The notes beneath the pieces were generated by a model. It was not told where the DNA came from. It did no database searches and saw nothing but the letters and a program-made list of their open reading frames with translations. A program made the translations under genes and the position numbers. From the NCBI RefSeq assembly GCF_037975245.1, contig NC_092562.1:21093054-21154053 (forward strand): a stretch of DNA of 61,000 nucleotides, read 5' to 3'. Positions 1 through 11,396 of the stretch are shown in pieces (positions within the stretch are counted from its first letter, which is position 1; each line of letters begins with the position of its first letter). The DNA is from Apostichopus japonicus (taxonomy: Eukaryota; Echinodermata; Holothuroidea; Aspidochirotida; Stichopodidae).

Positions 1-460
1 AGGAACATTTTGAGACATGACACCAGTGGCTGTTCTAGTCCAAAATACCTACAAATACCTACTTTTTCCCTTTTGCCATATATTTATAAATTGTTTGTAA
101 GGCCACGCATGAACTAAAACATACCAAAAATGGATTTCCTTTGTAGTTTATTCGTTTTGAGGAATGTATTGCTTTGCATTTGTATGTGCAATTTTGAGGT
201 CACATAGTTTGATCACTCTTAAAGCAAGGTTTAAATTCAAAATAGAATATTACATTTTAAAGGGGGCGAGGGGGGGTGGGGGGCCACAAATGTCAGCATC
301 ATTTTGATGGTACTGAAATTCTGTAAAAACACTGCCATGCTCAGTATGTATCCTACTCTTTACATTTTAAAATATTTAACTTAATTGTCAAAATGGATGA
401 TTTTAATGTTGTGGCTTATTTCCATCATCACAGAGGTAACTTAAAGCAGTGTATACTTAC

Positions 461-546
461 TGAAGCTTGTCACACTTGACTAGCAACCTATAGCCAAAGT
501 GCTGTCTTGGAATCTGTGGATACATTTTCCTTTCAATGGCATCAGC
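461..546 (-). CDS. DOCK7-like: DOCK-C gene exon 7 (last exon in the window)
   Basis: Residues 259-286. It reads ADAIERKMYPQIPRQHFGYR then LLVKCDKL(Q), like DOCK7 [20 protein letters not shown]. The acceptor is TTCCAG and the donor GTAAGT. It leaves in phase 2, so the gene continues beyond base 1. I saw no further exon in 1-460. Confidence 0.88.
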
Positions 547-2809
547 CTGGAAGAAGAAAATATACATCATGAGTCTATATATATATTATACTATATCAAA
601 TAATCTAGCCGTTAATGAAGAAAATTGAAATCGTAACCAGTCGATAAACAAATAAGGGACGATTGGATTATAATTCCATGGACTAGTCTGAAAGACAGTA
701 ACTAATATAGCCTACAACAAACCAAATTGTTTGTAGGAACAGTGGTTATTGAATGCAGGAAACACTTGTTGACTACAAAATCATGAAATCACAGAACTAA
801 ATGCTACAAAATATACAGAAGTGCAATTTGGCAAACTCCTCCATATCTGAGAAGAATTTAGAAAGTTAGTACCTCCTAGAAAGTACTTTGAAAACTTTTA
901 TCAAATTTTTACACTGCCTGGGGCAATACCAGTGGTCTTTAATGCATCCTACATTCCTTAATGCCTTTCTCTCGTTTGTTTAATTCATCCAGGCCGTACT
1001 CACATCTTCTGGAGGTGGATACAGACACATGATATTTGGCTGTCTCTTGGTCATACGGGCGTTGGCGTTCATGAGGTCCTGTTCGTCCATCGCTACCCTC
1101 TCCAGTAGCTGGAGGAAGAGATCGTCAGCCTCGCTGTTGTTCAAGTTGAAGATGCTGGAGGCCCAGCTGCCCCTCGGAGTGTTCTCCAAGTGGATTGAGG
1201 AACGCTTGTCGTACCCCTCATCCGTCTGGAGCAAAACCAAGGAGTAAAATGGGTCAGATTTTTTTCAAATTCATAATGATGATGATATTTATGAATATGA
1301 CGCATGAAGACAATAGAAGTTAGATATACCTTAAATACCTCCCTGTAGTAGACTCCATCTGGTATGTACGATAACATGCCACCAAAGAGGAGCAATCTTA
1401 GCAATGTACAACTTCATGCCAAGTCCTACCTTGTCTCCCCCCCTCCTTTTCCCCCTATTCCTTCTCAATCTACCATTTTTATTTAGTATAATTCTGACAA
1501 TCTCTTTCTGCTTGTGGTGTCATTACCTTTGAATCCTATTTCCAACTGTTTTCTCAGTTTAATTTCTCTTGAGAAAAACAAAAATACAAAAGCTGCAGCT
1601 GCTGCAAACTCCCCTGCAGCAAGGCTGAGGCAAAATAATCAAACTGGAAGGATTATCTACACAGTCCAGCAGTGCATATTTTCTGTGAAACTGCAGCATG
1701 GTACCAGAAGATTACACCCTATGGGGCCTAACCTGACTTCCTTGGTCCTCCAGAGCGGCGACGTCCACTTCAAAGGTCTGCTCTCGGCTCGCGACCAGGT
1801 CCTTCTGCTGCTGGCAGATTTTGTCGTGCTCGTGGTTCCTTACGCAGTCTTCGTATTTTCTGCTGACTACCCCCCAATCACACGTGTACCAATGCAGGCA
1901 ATCTTTAACCAGGCTGTTACTTTCGGCACTATTTTGAAAGGAAGAAATATAAAATTCTCTGAAATTAAATACAGTACAGTACACCTTATGGTGTGATCAG
2001 GGAGACGTCAGGACTGGCGGAAAGGGACACGAGAAATCCTAAACGAGCCGTTTTGCGTCGTGCAAAATTCTGTCATTTTGTGCATTCGATTCTCAAACGT
2101 CACTTTTGCAAAACCATGAGAATCCATGCCAAAGTTTACACTTTACATTTTGTCTACTCAAGAGGCAAAGTTTAATAGTGCCACTAGTTTCGTATCTACC
2201 AGGTACAGTACCTGTTCTCCTGACTATTAGTTTGCTTTATTTCTTTGAATGCATCAAAAATAAAGACTAGATTATAATGCTAATTTTGGACAACCAATAC
2301 CACTGCATTTCATGATCAGTTCTGTGTGTTATAGGATAAAGATGATGTTTTTCTTTGTGAAAAATTTGTAAATATAATTCTTATCTAAACTTTATTTTTG
2401 ATCATGTGTCAAAAAGAGCAGAATAAAAGCAGCTTTGTAAAAAAAAATTGCATTCAAATTCCATATATTCTCAAAAATAAGGGTTTGAGATATTAACATT
2501 TGAAGCTAATATCTGTTTTGTAATTATAAAAATACAACATGAGAACCCAAAGCACACAAAAGTAATATCGACTGTTACCAACCTACAGTAGTCTACTGCA
2601 TGAAAAAAATATCTTTTAAAATCTATTTTCTAGTTCAGATGTCGAATGTAAGGCAAGCATTTCTGTGGAAATCTGCTTACAATTTCCAATATCATTTTTG
2701 AGATATTAACAACTTGGGCTGACACATTTTGTGTCTGATGTAAAAGTTGGAGAATGCATTCTGTATAGAAGTTATAAATAGACGGTCTGGAAGGCATTAA
2801 TTTTATGAC

Positions 2810-2840
<31 letters not shown>

Positions 2841-4746
2841 AATGCCTTGGTAAGTACAGCTGTTACTCGGAGTTTCACGCCCTTAGGGTGGCGATCGTCA
2901 GACAACTGAACAAATACTCTCTGCGCGGATATATTCTATGGGGAACACGAACCCTATTTTTTACGTGCACGGTTCATTGGTTTGAGCCTATTGTGGCGAC
3001 ACTTGGAGATGAATTCAGATCTCTTATTGAGTAAATGCGGGTTTTTGGACAGGAGGATACAAAGCTTTTCATCAATACAGAGGTTACATTGACCGGATCT
3101 ACGCATGCTGGTATTGGAATGCTTAAGTACGCTCCACTCAATAACGAAGGGGGCACCTTTACGCTTCAGGTCCCATATATGTTTGGAAAGCTCTGTTTCT
3201 TTCTCGTAACCCTCATGTCGGAATGACTTACTGTGGTTACTGTACCTTTGCTTAAAGGGGCCACTCGATAGCCCTATGTATGATTTGGTGTCATCACCAG
3301 TAGTAACATCGGCCCTATATATTACACTGCTCACCAAGCAATTCCCGTTGAGGGGGCAATTAAGTTTTACTCTACAATTGCATATGCGTTGAGCCAGCTG
3401 CGGTCTAAGCTCATTTTGTGATAGAAGCCGGTTATTATGGCTGTTGATGATTGATCGCATATTGCCCATACAACTGTAACTCAATTTCACGTTGTTTTTG
3501 TTGAAAATTTTGTGGAGCTTGTTTCCTTTCGGGAAGTGCTTGGCGAGTAGTCTGAAAAACAATTTCCCCACATTAGATTTGACATTACGGCTATAAGGTG
3601 GGTTAAACCATATTATGTTCCTGGTACGGGGTTTCTTTCTGGGTTGCTTCTTGCTGCTCTCCGTACTGTTGTTGTATACTAGGTGGTCGGTGTAGCCGCT
3701 ATCTCGGAGCGCATCGTTGTATATGGGGGCAGCGTTGTCAAAGATCTCTTCGTTAGATGAAAGAGTGGAGATCCTGTTGCCGATGCTCTCTGGAATACGC
3801 TTGGTGACTTCCGGGGGGTGGTTGGAGAGGCAGTGAACATATGTGGGTTGGTCATTAGGCTTACGGAATGGGCGATGTGTTCCGGTGCGTAGGTCCAGTG
3901 TAGCGTCGAGGTAGTTGACGGTCTTAATGTTGGCTTGGGTGGTTATCTTTAGACCGAAGGTATGAAAGGCTGCTACGATACGTTTCCGCATTCTATCCGC
4001 TTGGCTGCCCGAGTGGTCCCTGAGTACAGCAAGACCATCGTCTCTGTAGAGGCCAATATCGTGCGAGTCGATGAGATCACCTAACTTATGAAGGATGTAT
4101 AAGCCCACCAGCTCACAGACTTCAGCTCCGTCGAAACCGCCCATGGTGACATCAAAGGCATCTGTGGTGGCCTTTTTTACCCAAGGGCGTCCCTCAAGAT
4201 CGTATAAGAGGGATTTTCTGGCGTGTATGATGGTGGCATAAACGGTGTCCTGGATAGGGGTATACTGGCGGGCCCATGTTAGTGATTTGCTGAGTAGCTC
4301 TTTGGTGATGGAAGGATAAAAGTCAACGATGTCGAAGATCATGAATGTAAGGTGCGCTTTATCCTTCAGAGCTGAGAACCATTCCAAAACAGCAGGGGTG
4401 CTGCGCCATTGGTTGACCTGTAGTCGTTTCCTTAGGCTGGTGTTAATGCGGTCTAGCATGTGCTTACTCACTCTGCCCATCTCGCTTTTTGATGGGTTAA
4501 TCAGTCAGTATATAGGCTCAAACCAATGAACCGTGCACGTAAAAAATAGGGTTCGTGTTCCCCATAGAATATATCCGCGCAGAGAGTATTTGTTCAGTTG
4601 TCTGACGATCGCCACCCTAAGGGCGTGAAACTCCGAGTAACAGCTGTACTTACCAAGGCATTTACTTATATGTTTAGGCTCTGCTTTTATAGCATAGAGC
4701 ACTCTTCTTGCAGTCCTGACCCTTCCTTGTTATATATATACATATA

Positions 4747-4789
<43 letters not shown>

Positions 4790-7700
4790 GAGAAGCCAAA
4801 TTGGCTATGCAATTTACAGGTTTTAGCTCATTCTGAACTTTCTGCAATTTGGGTAAACCATTTCAGATTGGAAAACTATGGATCTTTGGATGAAAGACCA
4901 ACCTTACTTTAGTCAGCTAGGGATCAAACCCACAACCTTCATAGATTCTCAGTTTCTTTGCCTCTATTATGCCCCTGCCTTTGTCAACTATTTCATAGCA
5001 CTGGTTTCAAGTTATCAAACTAGTACAAAACAGCGCTGCTACAGAAAGAACGCTTTTATAAACCTATTTCTAGGATAATACAAAACTGTCTATTCTTACT
5101 CCTGTTCTGGATGTGGTACTTTAACCGTTCTGGATTCTCTGTTGACCGCTACCACGCTGACATCGTCTTCGGGAAATTCCAGTAGCGCTTTCAAAGAGTC
5201 GGTCTCTGCTTGGTACTGGTTCTTCTGTATGTAATCCTCAAACTGAAGGGGGTCCACTACATCCGATAGGGGGACCTATCAGAACAGAAATATAAGATTT
5301 TATGCTGTCACTGAAAGTATCATTAAACATCCAATCGATATTAAATTATAAATTATAAATTCTAATAAATTAAAACACCTTGGCTTATGTCTAGTATTAA
5401 TGCAAGTTTGTCTCTGTACTGTACAGTACATGCTGACAAGAAAGAAAAAAATTCTTCACAAACATGTTACATTGAGACCTTGTTAGTTTTTGTTAATTAT
5501 GTATGTGATACAAGTATGTCTCACAGGTCTGGGTAAGTTATACATACATTATGCATACATTATATGGAATGTATGAGCAACACTGCTCTTTTAAAATGAT
5601 ATATAAACAAACTCATTGTATCCACCTACCTGTAGTATCACATATCTATATCAGCAATAACATTCAAATGTCAACCAAACTTTCTTGTTTTTGAAATTTT
5701 CTACAATTCATTTTGTAACATAACTGTCACAGTACTATAAATACCGCACAGACGGATACTTCACATAAACTGGCAGTTTATTAAAATAGACTGGCCAAAA
5801 ATGTAATCAAATATTTATTTGCTTGTTTTACTTTTGCCTAAGTATTAGCAATGACCTACACAAACCAAAAGAAGCAAAATACTGTATGTTACCAAATCTG
5901 TCTCCTATGAAACTGTTTGTCCTTGTTTGTTCATTTACTGACTTTTACTGATTTGGTATCCACATTTTGGTGTCAGTGTTAAGACAACTTAGTCCAGAGA
6001 AAGCAGAAAATGCTGCGAGTATGAAAAATTTAACTATGAACAGTAGAACTTTCTTCCTTTTCTTCTCAATTTTGTTTATTTGAAGTCAAAAACATTATTT
6101 CTCTGATTTGTGCTGAAAAACTAAATAAACAAGAACATCCAGTCAAAGAATTTTAGACAAGATGGCTGCAATAAGGATGACTTTAAACAAACATGTAATG
6201 TTGACATTTGACTTGCCATTTGTAAGTTTTTCCATGCAAGTGAAAAATATAACTTTTGTCCCAGAAATAACCATTTAAAATAGTATCAGTACTGTATCAG
6301 TTTTACCATGCAAAGAGGTTCACACAAGTACTTTCTTAGACGTGCTGAGCAACCAAATTATTTTCAAGACATAATGAAAGTGTTTCATGACACAAATAAA
6401 CACAGCAACATGCATTGACTCATAAGATGGTGTAAGATTTCACTTCATCGTGGTGCTGCACCCTGCTATCAATATGACGTTAAGACTTCTTAACTGAAAA
6501 AATCAAACCAAGCTGATATTTATATATCTTCAATTAACGAAACTGGAGATGACATCATTTCAAAGGGAGTACTCCATGCAAAGATGAACAGTGGAACATT
6601 ATCTCTTTCATTTAAGTCTGCAGCCATATTGCACCAGGAAAGACAAAATTAGGTATGGTTGTAACGAAATATTAAAACATCTGTGCATAGCAGTTTGTGA
6701 TTCCATACCAGATAAATTATTCCATAAATTTCTTCAGAGGTAGGTGGATAGCTAAAGTGCAATTGAATCAAGACAATGATGGAATATCAAAGCCACAATT
6801 GGTTGCCAACAGCCCTTGCACAGTGGGAATTTGAGGAGACATGGGTATATGACTATCAGACTGATCAAGCACAATGATAATTAGGCTCAAATCAAGGCTG
6901 AACAGTATGCAATTACTGTACTTTACATTCTTCCAATGAACAAGAATCAAGTGGTGAATGAAAATCTTGAAAAAGTACATTATATTTAAACATAGATACT
7001 GCAGACAGTAAGGACTACTTTTTTCTAGCCGAAATTTTGTTTTCTGACTTGAATTTGTTTGCCTGTCTTTTCCAGTTGGCATTTTCAGAGGGTTTTTTGA
7101 ATTTTCAAACTTTCAGGGCTTAAACTATTTAAAGCTTAAACGCATCATGGTTTTATACCAAAACACTGTCATTTACAGGAGAGTTATAAATCAAGGCTGG
7201 AATCAAACACAGGAGTAATTTATCTGGTAAATATACCAGACACTATGTCGTCAAATATGGCAAAGTATATTTAAACTTGATATACAAATGTAATATGTTC
7301 AGTAAAGCAGTCTCTGTAGTCAGAGAAATTTACTACAGAATTGTCAGCAAATATACTGCACAACACAATGTGGAGAGAACCTCAATCGTTTCACATTCCC
7401 TGCAAAATGCCTCATGATATTTGTAATGGTTCCTGCTACTACTGTTTGGATGGTGTGATGGATGCTTAGGAAACTTCAGATGGACATTGTGGCAAATATG
7501 AAAGTCATCACCAAAGTGGCATATTGCCAACAATGCTATTGGCTGTTTCAACAAATGTTTATATTTTGCAGATTTATTATTTCAGATCAACTTACCTTGC
7601 TTCAACTTAACTTGCTTCAAGAACTTATAACCAGAATCTACAATACAATTTTGTGCTTACATTTTGATGTATGTTATTAAAGCGATTAAGCCCGACACCC

Positions 7701-10700
7701 TACCTCTGAAGCCCCCAGAGAGCAGAATTTTCCATTCTGCTTAAATAGTTAGTAAACTTAGATGCACACTTCCAATATAACTATTGTATAAAACTGTCCG
7801 CAGTAACTGGTCAATTAAAAATACATTGATAAAAGCAATTCCCCATTTCCAATACAGCTTTTGTATATGGCTGTCCATGGTACCTCGCCATTTAAAATTG
7901 GTAAATTAGACGTTTTCCCCCAGTTGGCACCACATATATACTAGTCAAATGCATGATATTACAAACTTTCTTCTCTCCCATGTATAGCATGCAAGCAAGA
8001 GAAATGAAGTGAACAACTTTTGAGGTAAATATCCAAACACACAAAACAAACAGTAACAGAAATTTTCAATTAATCGACTAAGACCCCCCCCCCCCCCCCA
8101 AATGCATGCAAAATACCAGAATGCTCAATGTGGGAGGAGGTTGAAAAATTGGAGCCAGGTCTGTCTCTATCATCTCTTTTCGACTGGATATCATTATAAA
8201 AGAGTCGACAGAAATGGTGGGAAGAAAATGAAGAATGAGGTCCCACCCCAATCAATCTTGAACCCATCTACCCACCTCCCCACTTCCCCACCCTTTTGGT
8301 TTTCCCCCTGAAGGTTACCTTCCTAACAATAACAGATGAAAATGGATTCTCTCGACGAGAAGATGAAGCAGCCATTCGTAGAATTATAAATATATGTAAA
8401 GCCTGGTGGAGGAGAGATATCCATGAGACAGTCAAGCAAGGAGAGATGGTTACCGGCGGAGACAGAAGACAGTGAAAGGCACAAGAGAGGATGATGAGAA
8501 GGTCAACATGAACATAGAGAAAGAAATGAAATAAACCAGCCCGAACAACAAAAACTGATTGACACTTACTGAAGGGTCAACGTCGACCAGAGAACTTGAA
8601 GAATCCGATTTCGACTGCATGCAATGAGATATATATATACAGCATACAGTTGTCTTTGTATTTAGGTTAGTATTAGTACATATAAATGGTCGACTATTAT
8701 CGAGCAGGACGTTTTGTTCAGAGAAAGATTTTGTCCTGCACTGTTATACCAAGGTTAATCTCTGTTGTCAGACGAAGATAATACTGCCTTTTTCTGGAAT
8801 TTGAAAATTCTACGTAACGATCACTCAATCCCCGTAGCAGCTAGAAAAATTCTTACGATTGCAAATTTTTCATAACACAAAATTTGACAGAACTAGGTTT
8901 TGTTTTGAGCTACAGTATAATGGGCACTGTTATCAAAATGTTTACTGAAACATGTCTGGTAGTCATATGAAATCATTCAATTTTTCAAGTGCTGGTTCAT
9001 ATTCACAGAGCAAAAACAAAGCTACATCATTTTCATCAAATATTGCAAATATATATTGCAAAAAATTGCAAACTCGTTTCACCGGCTGACGAATGCAACA
9101 GCCTTCAACTTCAGGATATTTTAGTAATGGTTGCATGTGCGAGGATATTTAGACATGTGTTACTTTATTCTCTCTTTCTTTTATTTGGGAGGGAGGGGTG
9201 GGGGAGGGGGAGTGGAGTGGGAGGGGGCTTCCAAATTCATATATGCTAATAGTAACATACTTTTGAAAGATTCCATGCCTATTTATTAATGTGACCAAAT
9301 GCAAACAATTGTTAAGAAATAACTGCCTTTCATATTTACATCAGTGAGTTTCCTTGTTAATGTTATTAAATGGAACAGAGAGGCGATATAAACTTGAGAA
9401 AAATTAATATCAAGTAACAAAACTAAAACAAAGTACATTTAAAAGTAATGATGTCAGAAATTGATGTCAAATTTGTGTAATGTAACAAATAATATACTGT
9501 AAATGAGGTGGCATCCAACAGAATATGAAAAATCTGGTAACTTCTACAAATAAACTTAGACAATCACATCATCAGACGTAACTTTGGATTTTGTGACACT
9601 CTTCAACACACATAAGAACTTGATCAGTCATATGTTGGGGGCACTGGGATCATACAAAGTGTTGCTTGTTATGAAAATGAAGGAATCTTCCTCATGATGG
9701 CAACCATTGAATCCAATGGTCGATAAAGAAATGATGAGATTATACTTTGAAGCAGAATATTGTGATGACTTGGAGATTATTAAACACTTTCATTTCACTG
9801 CTGAGCACTTACTTCACAAACTTCACAACACTCAGCTTTCTACTATAATAATAATGATAAAACTGGGTAGGTTCTTTTGCCTCATGGAGGCTAACGGTAG
9901 TCGTTAATTATCGCGTTAAGTCCCAATCAATGTTACGTTTGTCTAAAACTTGATCAATTTCAGCCATGTTGGGAACAGTTCTCTGTTGTATTCATGTGTG
10001 AGTGTAAGCTATTTGAAACTATGGATACATTTGACTTAACCATACTACCTTGTGCAATTTCCTTGAATACATATGTTAGATTTGAAAATTTTACGCTGGA
10101 CTTACTGAGCCAGGTTTAGATGAGAAACTCCCATACTTGGAACCATCCCTTCCAGAGATGGTTGAGGACACCTGACGTCGTATATCAGCTGCCTGGTGGG
10201 TCCTAGATTACAAAACAGAAAGTGAAAAGAAATATGAAATTACATATGAACTGACAATGTAAGATTAGAGATTCTCTCTGTGTACAGTAAGAGTTCCATT
10301 CATTTCTATTTGACAAATGTGATCATCTTTCATCAGATCACAGTCATGTGTGCATTGCAGGCAAAAAACAAGAAGACACATAAAAGGATATTATAAAGTA
10401 ATGGTCCTTCTGTGCCTCATTGTGTTTGGTCTCTTTCTCATACAGACCTTCATAAGCAATCATGACATCCTTTGTGAGTCATATTTTGCTTCTAAGAACA
10501 ATCCTAACATCAAATCAAAGTTATAAATGCAAGTGCTGTAATTCATATGAATGTCTTTCATACTGTAGGCCAGTTACCACATTTTTTGTGATATGCATGT
10601 AAAGCCTATTGAGATACAGAGGCAATCAGAATTGAAAATATTGTTGATAAAATAGGTCTAAAGTTAGCCCCTATTGGTGAACCTAATTATATAAAGCTTA

Positions 10701-11396
10701 AGAGTTTTACCTAAGGTTGCGTTACAGATCGACTTGGACTAATGGAAGGGCCATGGTTTGTTTTTTGTGTACTGTATCTCATTCTCTTTCCTGTTCCTTT
10801 TAATCTAGTCTATCTCTTTTTCATCTCACTAACTAACAATGCCATCATCACTTTGGACTTGCATAGTTTGTCAATTACGTTACCAGTCTCTAACACATCT
10901 GATGCTATAGGCCTCATCTGAAGACAATCAAAATTAAACCATGAATTTGTGACTAAAGGAGAGTACTGTAGGCCTGGGCTGGAGCTACTGTGTTAGTCTG
11001 TTACTGACTGTTGTTATCATTTCATCCCAATTTCAAAGAAATGCTTGCCTGTGACTTACCCTTAATCATGACTAGCTTGGTCACACCTAAACAGGCTACA
11101 AGCACACGTACATAGTTCGGCTGTTCTACAATTTAAAAATGTAGCCTTGCCTGTTAAGTTAGTATTATTATATTGGTTAGGCCTATACGGAGTCTATAAC
11201 AATAACGTTATGCCATGCATTAATATTGTGAAATCCGCTTCAATCAGCCTACACTTAGTACAGTAAATCATTTGCGTTGTCCGAATTATGTATGCTACCG
11301 AATATTAAGTCTGTCCTTACAATTATGTACGCCTAACTCTTACGATGATATTTCTTACTTATTCAATTTTTGGGCAAAAGCCCTCTGACCAGACAT
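461..11396 (-). CDS. DOCK7-like: DOCK6/7/8-type (DOCK-C, zizimin) guanine nucleotide exchange factor, N-terminal part
   Basis: Seven minus-strand exons join in consistent phase to about 286 N-terminal residues; the gene continues beyond base 1. Family proteins are large (about 2000 residues) GEFs for Rac/Cdc42 acting at the membrane and cytoskeleton. The N-terminus MSGQRAFAQKLNK parallels the vertebrate DOCK7 start (AERRAFAQKISRT, from memory). Collinear matches follow: VPLSDVVDPLQFEDY, LLEFPEDDVSVV, DWGVVSRKYEDC, TPRGSWASSIFNLNNS, LYPPPED and QHFGYRLLVKC. The DHR1 and DHR2 domains would lie outside the window. The subfamily is confident. Whether it is the single pro-orthologue of DOCK6, 7 and 8 is inference. 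Intron 4 carries a Penelope-like insertion and a tRNA-like SINE. Confidence 0.9.
1004..1225 (-). CDS. DOCK7-like: DOCK-C gene exon 6
   Basis: Residues 185-258 in 74 codons. It contains the family signature ENTPRGSWASSIFNLNN, nearly identical to DOCK7 DDTPRGSWACSIFDLKN, and ends LYPPPED. The acceptor is CTCCAG and the donor GTGAGT. Phase 0 on both sides. Confidence 0.92.
1733..1928 (-). CDS. DOCK7-like: DOCK-C gene exon 5
   Basis: Residues 119-184. It contains LVKDCLHWYTCDWGVVSRKY, parallel to the DOCK7 segment VRDCIRSYTEDWAIVIRKY, then a charged Gln/Lys stretch. The acceptor is AATAG and the donor GTTAGG, a non-consensus but GT donor. Phase 2 in, phase 0 out. Confidence 0.88.
2834..2991 (-). 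repeat. PLE terminal segment, left arm of the inverted pair
   Basis: Contains the last codons of the PLE ORF (LKPMNRARKK, stop), the ribozyme motif and the 3' end. Its reverse complement recurs at 4512-4673. Confidence 0.85.
2857..2908 (-). ncRNA. Hammerhead ribozyme-like motif in the PLE 3' end
   Basis: In the element's sense direction: stem I strand CAGUUGU, core CUGACGA, stem II with CGCC/GGCG pairs, GAA, stem III ACU-CCG-AGU, cleavage-site A, then ACAGCUG closing stem I with seven pairs (one G-U). This satisfies the type I hammerhead core. The first stem II pair (10.1/11.1) is U-U instead of the usual G-C, which may lower activity. Hammerheads in Penelope-like elements are established in the literature. 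It lies 46 bp past the ORF stop. Confidence 0.7.
2954..4480 (-). CDS. Penelope-like reverse transcriptase with GIY-YIG endonuclease, N-terminally truncated
   Basis: This is a 508-residue open frame with no internal stop. RT motif A is FMIFDIVDFYPS (aspartates at residues 50 and 53), motif B is GGFDGAEVCELVGLY (about 114-128), and motif C is YRDD (145-148). A CNC..C..C cysteine cluster (about 367-381) precedes the GIY-YIG-type module: VIYRADV (386-392), then KSYIGLSS and FKQRYSNHSKSF. This RT plus C-terminal GIY-YIG layout defines endonuclease-bearing Penelope-like elements. The frame extends eight codons upstream of the ATG (LINPSKSE, part of an RT N-terminal motif) before a TGA. Full-length relatives are longer, so the N-terminal RT motifs are missing. 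It is probably immobile. Confidence 0.88.
   Translation of the reverse strand: MGRVSKHMLDRINTSLRKRLQVNQWRSTPAVLEWFSALKDKAHLTFMIFDIVDFYPSITKELLSKSLTWARQYTPIQDTVYATIIHARKSLLYDLEGRPWVKKATTDAFDVTMGGFDGAEVCELVGLYILHKLGDLIDSHDIGLYRDDGLAVLRDHSGSQADRMRKRIVAAFHTFGLKITTQANIKTVNYLDATLDLRTGTHRPFRKPNDQPTYVHCLSNHPPEVTKRIPESIGNRISTLSSNEEIFDNAAPIYNDALRDSGYTDHLVYNNSTESSKKQPRKKPRTRNIIWFNPPYSRNVKSNVGKLFFRLLAKHFPKGNKLHKIFNKNNVKLSYSCMGNMRSIINSHNNRLLSQNELRPQLAQRICNCRVKLNCPLNGNCLVSSVIYRADVTTGDDTKSYIGLSSGPFKQRYSNHSKSFRHEGYEKETELSKHIWDLKRKGAPFVIEWSVLKHSNTSMRRSGQCNLCIDEKLCILLSKNPHLLNKRSEFISKCRHNRLKPMNRARKK
4512..4673 (+). repeat. PLE terminal segment, right arm of the inverted pair
   Basis: Plus-strand copy of the PLE 3' terminal segment, starting abruptly inside the last codons of the ORF and followed by a TA/CATA microsatellite at about 4730-4787. 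Confidence 0.85.
4595..4646 (+). ncRNA. Second hammerhead ribozyme-like motif, inverted copy
   Basis: Same motif as at 2857-2908 but on the plus strand, inside the inverted terminal copy. Core CTGACGA is at 4602-4608, GAA at 4627-4629, the short stem III at 4630-4638 and the stem I closure at 4640-4646. The same U-U position is present. Confidence 0.7.
4788..4985 (-). repeat. tRNA-like SINE copy A (putative)
   Basis: The segment just after the TA microsatellite shares ordered blocks with 46955-47185: GGGAGAA, TTTCAGAT, TTGGATGAAAGACC, ACCTTACT, and an accession-like AACCC..AACCT block. On the minus strand the block reads as an RNA polymerase III B-box-like GGTTTGATCC. The microsatellite would be its 3' tail. 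The family is not identified. Confidence 0.45.
5100..5275 (-). CDS. DOCK7-like: DOCK-C gene exon 4
   Basis: Residues 61-118. It starts VPLSDVVDPLQFEDYI and includes LKALLEFPEDDVSVVAVNRE, aligning with DOCK7 VPLTEAVDPVDLEDYL and DLIEFPPDDIEVV. The acceptor is GATAG and the donor GTAAGA. Phase 0 in, phase 2 out. Confidence 0.9.
5276..8569 (-). other. DOCK-C intron 3, no recognised gene
   Basis: AT-rich intron sequence. A poly-C run lies at about 8084-8098 and purine-rich DNA at 8340-8530. The open frames here (for example 6768-7082) show no family signature and no splice support. Confidence 0.6.
8570..8614 (-). CDS. DOCK7-like: DOCK-C gene exon 3 (45-bp microexon-like)
   Basis: Fifteen codons (SKSDSSSSLVDVDPS) sit between acceptor TGCATGCAG and donor GTAAGT. 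It is phase 0 on both sides, so skipping it would keep the frame. Sequence similarity is weak, but the splice sites and phases fit. It may be alternatively spliced. Confidence 0.65.
8615..11358 (-). other. DOCK-C introns 1 and 2 (except exon 2), no recognised element
   Basis: AT-rich intron sequence around exon 2 (10106-10202). A G-rich GGGAGG stretch lies at 9187-9230. Nothing else can be supported. Confidence 0.6.
10106..10202 (-). CDS. DOCK7-like: DOCK-C gene exon 2
   Basis: The acceptor is ..TCTAG and the donor is GTAAGT. The exon encodes (K)THQAADIRRQVSST then ISGRDGSKYGSFSSKPGS, residues 13-45, parallel to the DOCK7 segment AAEVRKQISGQYSGS. Phase 2 in, phase 0 out. Confidence 0.85.
11359..11396 (-). 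CDS. DOCK7-like: DOCK-C gene coding exon 1 (start codon)
   Basis: The ATG is at 11396-11394. Twelve codons plus two bases encode MSGQRAFAQKLN(K), ending at donor GTAAGA. The start is chosen because it reproduces the family's N-terminal (R)RAFAQK motif. The exon ends in phase 2, matching exon 2. Confidence 0.85.

Larger units (their letters stand above)
2830..4673 (-). mobile_element. Penelope-like retroelement (PLE), 5'-truncated, flanked by 162-bp inverted terminal copies
   Basis: The minus-strand ORF is a PLE RT plus GIY-YIG protein. Its 3' terminal segment (2830-2991) is repeated in inverted orientation at 4512-4673, essentially identical. The inverted copy begins exactly where the minus-strand element loses its RT N-terminus, so this looks like a 5'-truncated element joined head-on to a very short, opposite-strand 5'-truncated copy. 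Both outer ends abut TA-rich microsatellite DNA. The element sits in intron 4 of the DOCK gene, in the same orientation as the host gene. Confidence 0.85.
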
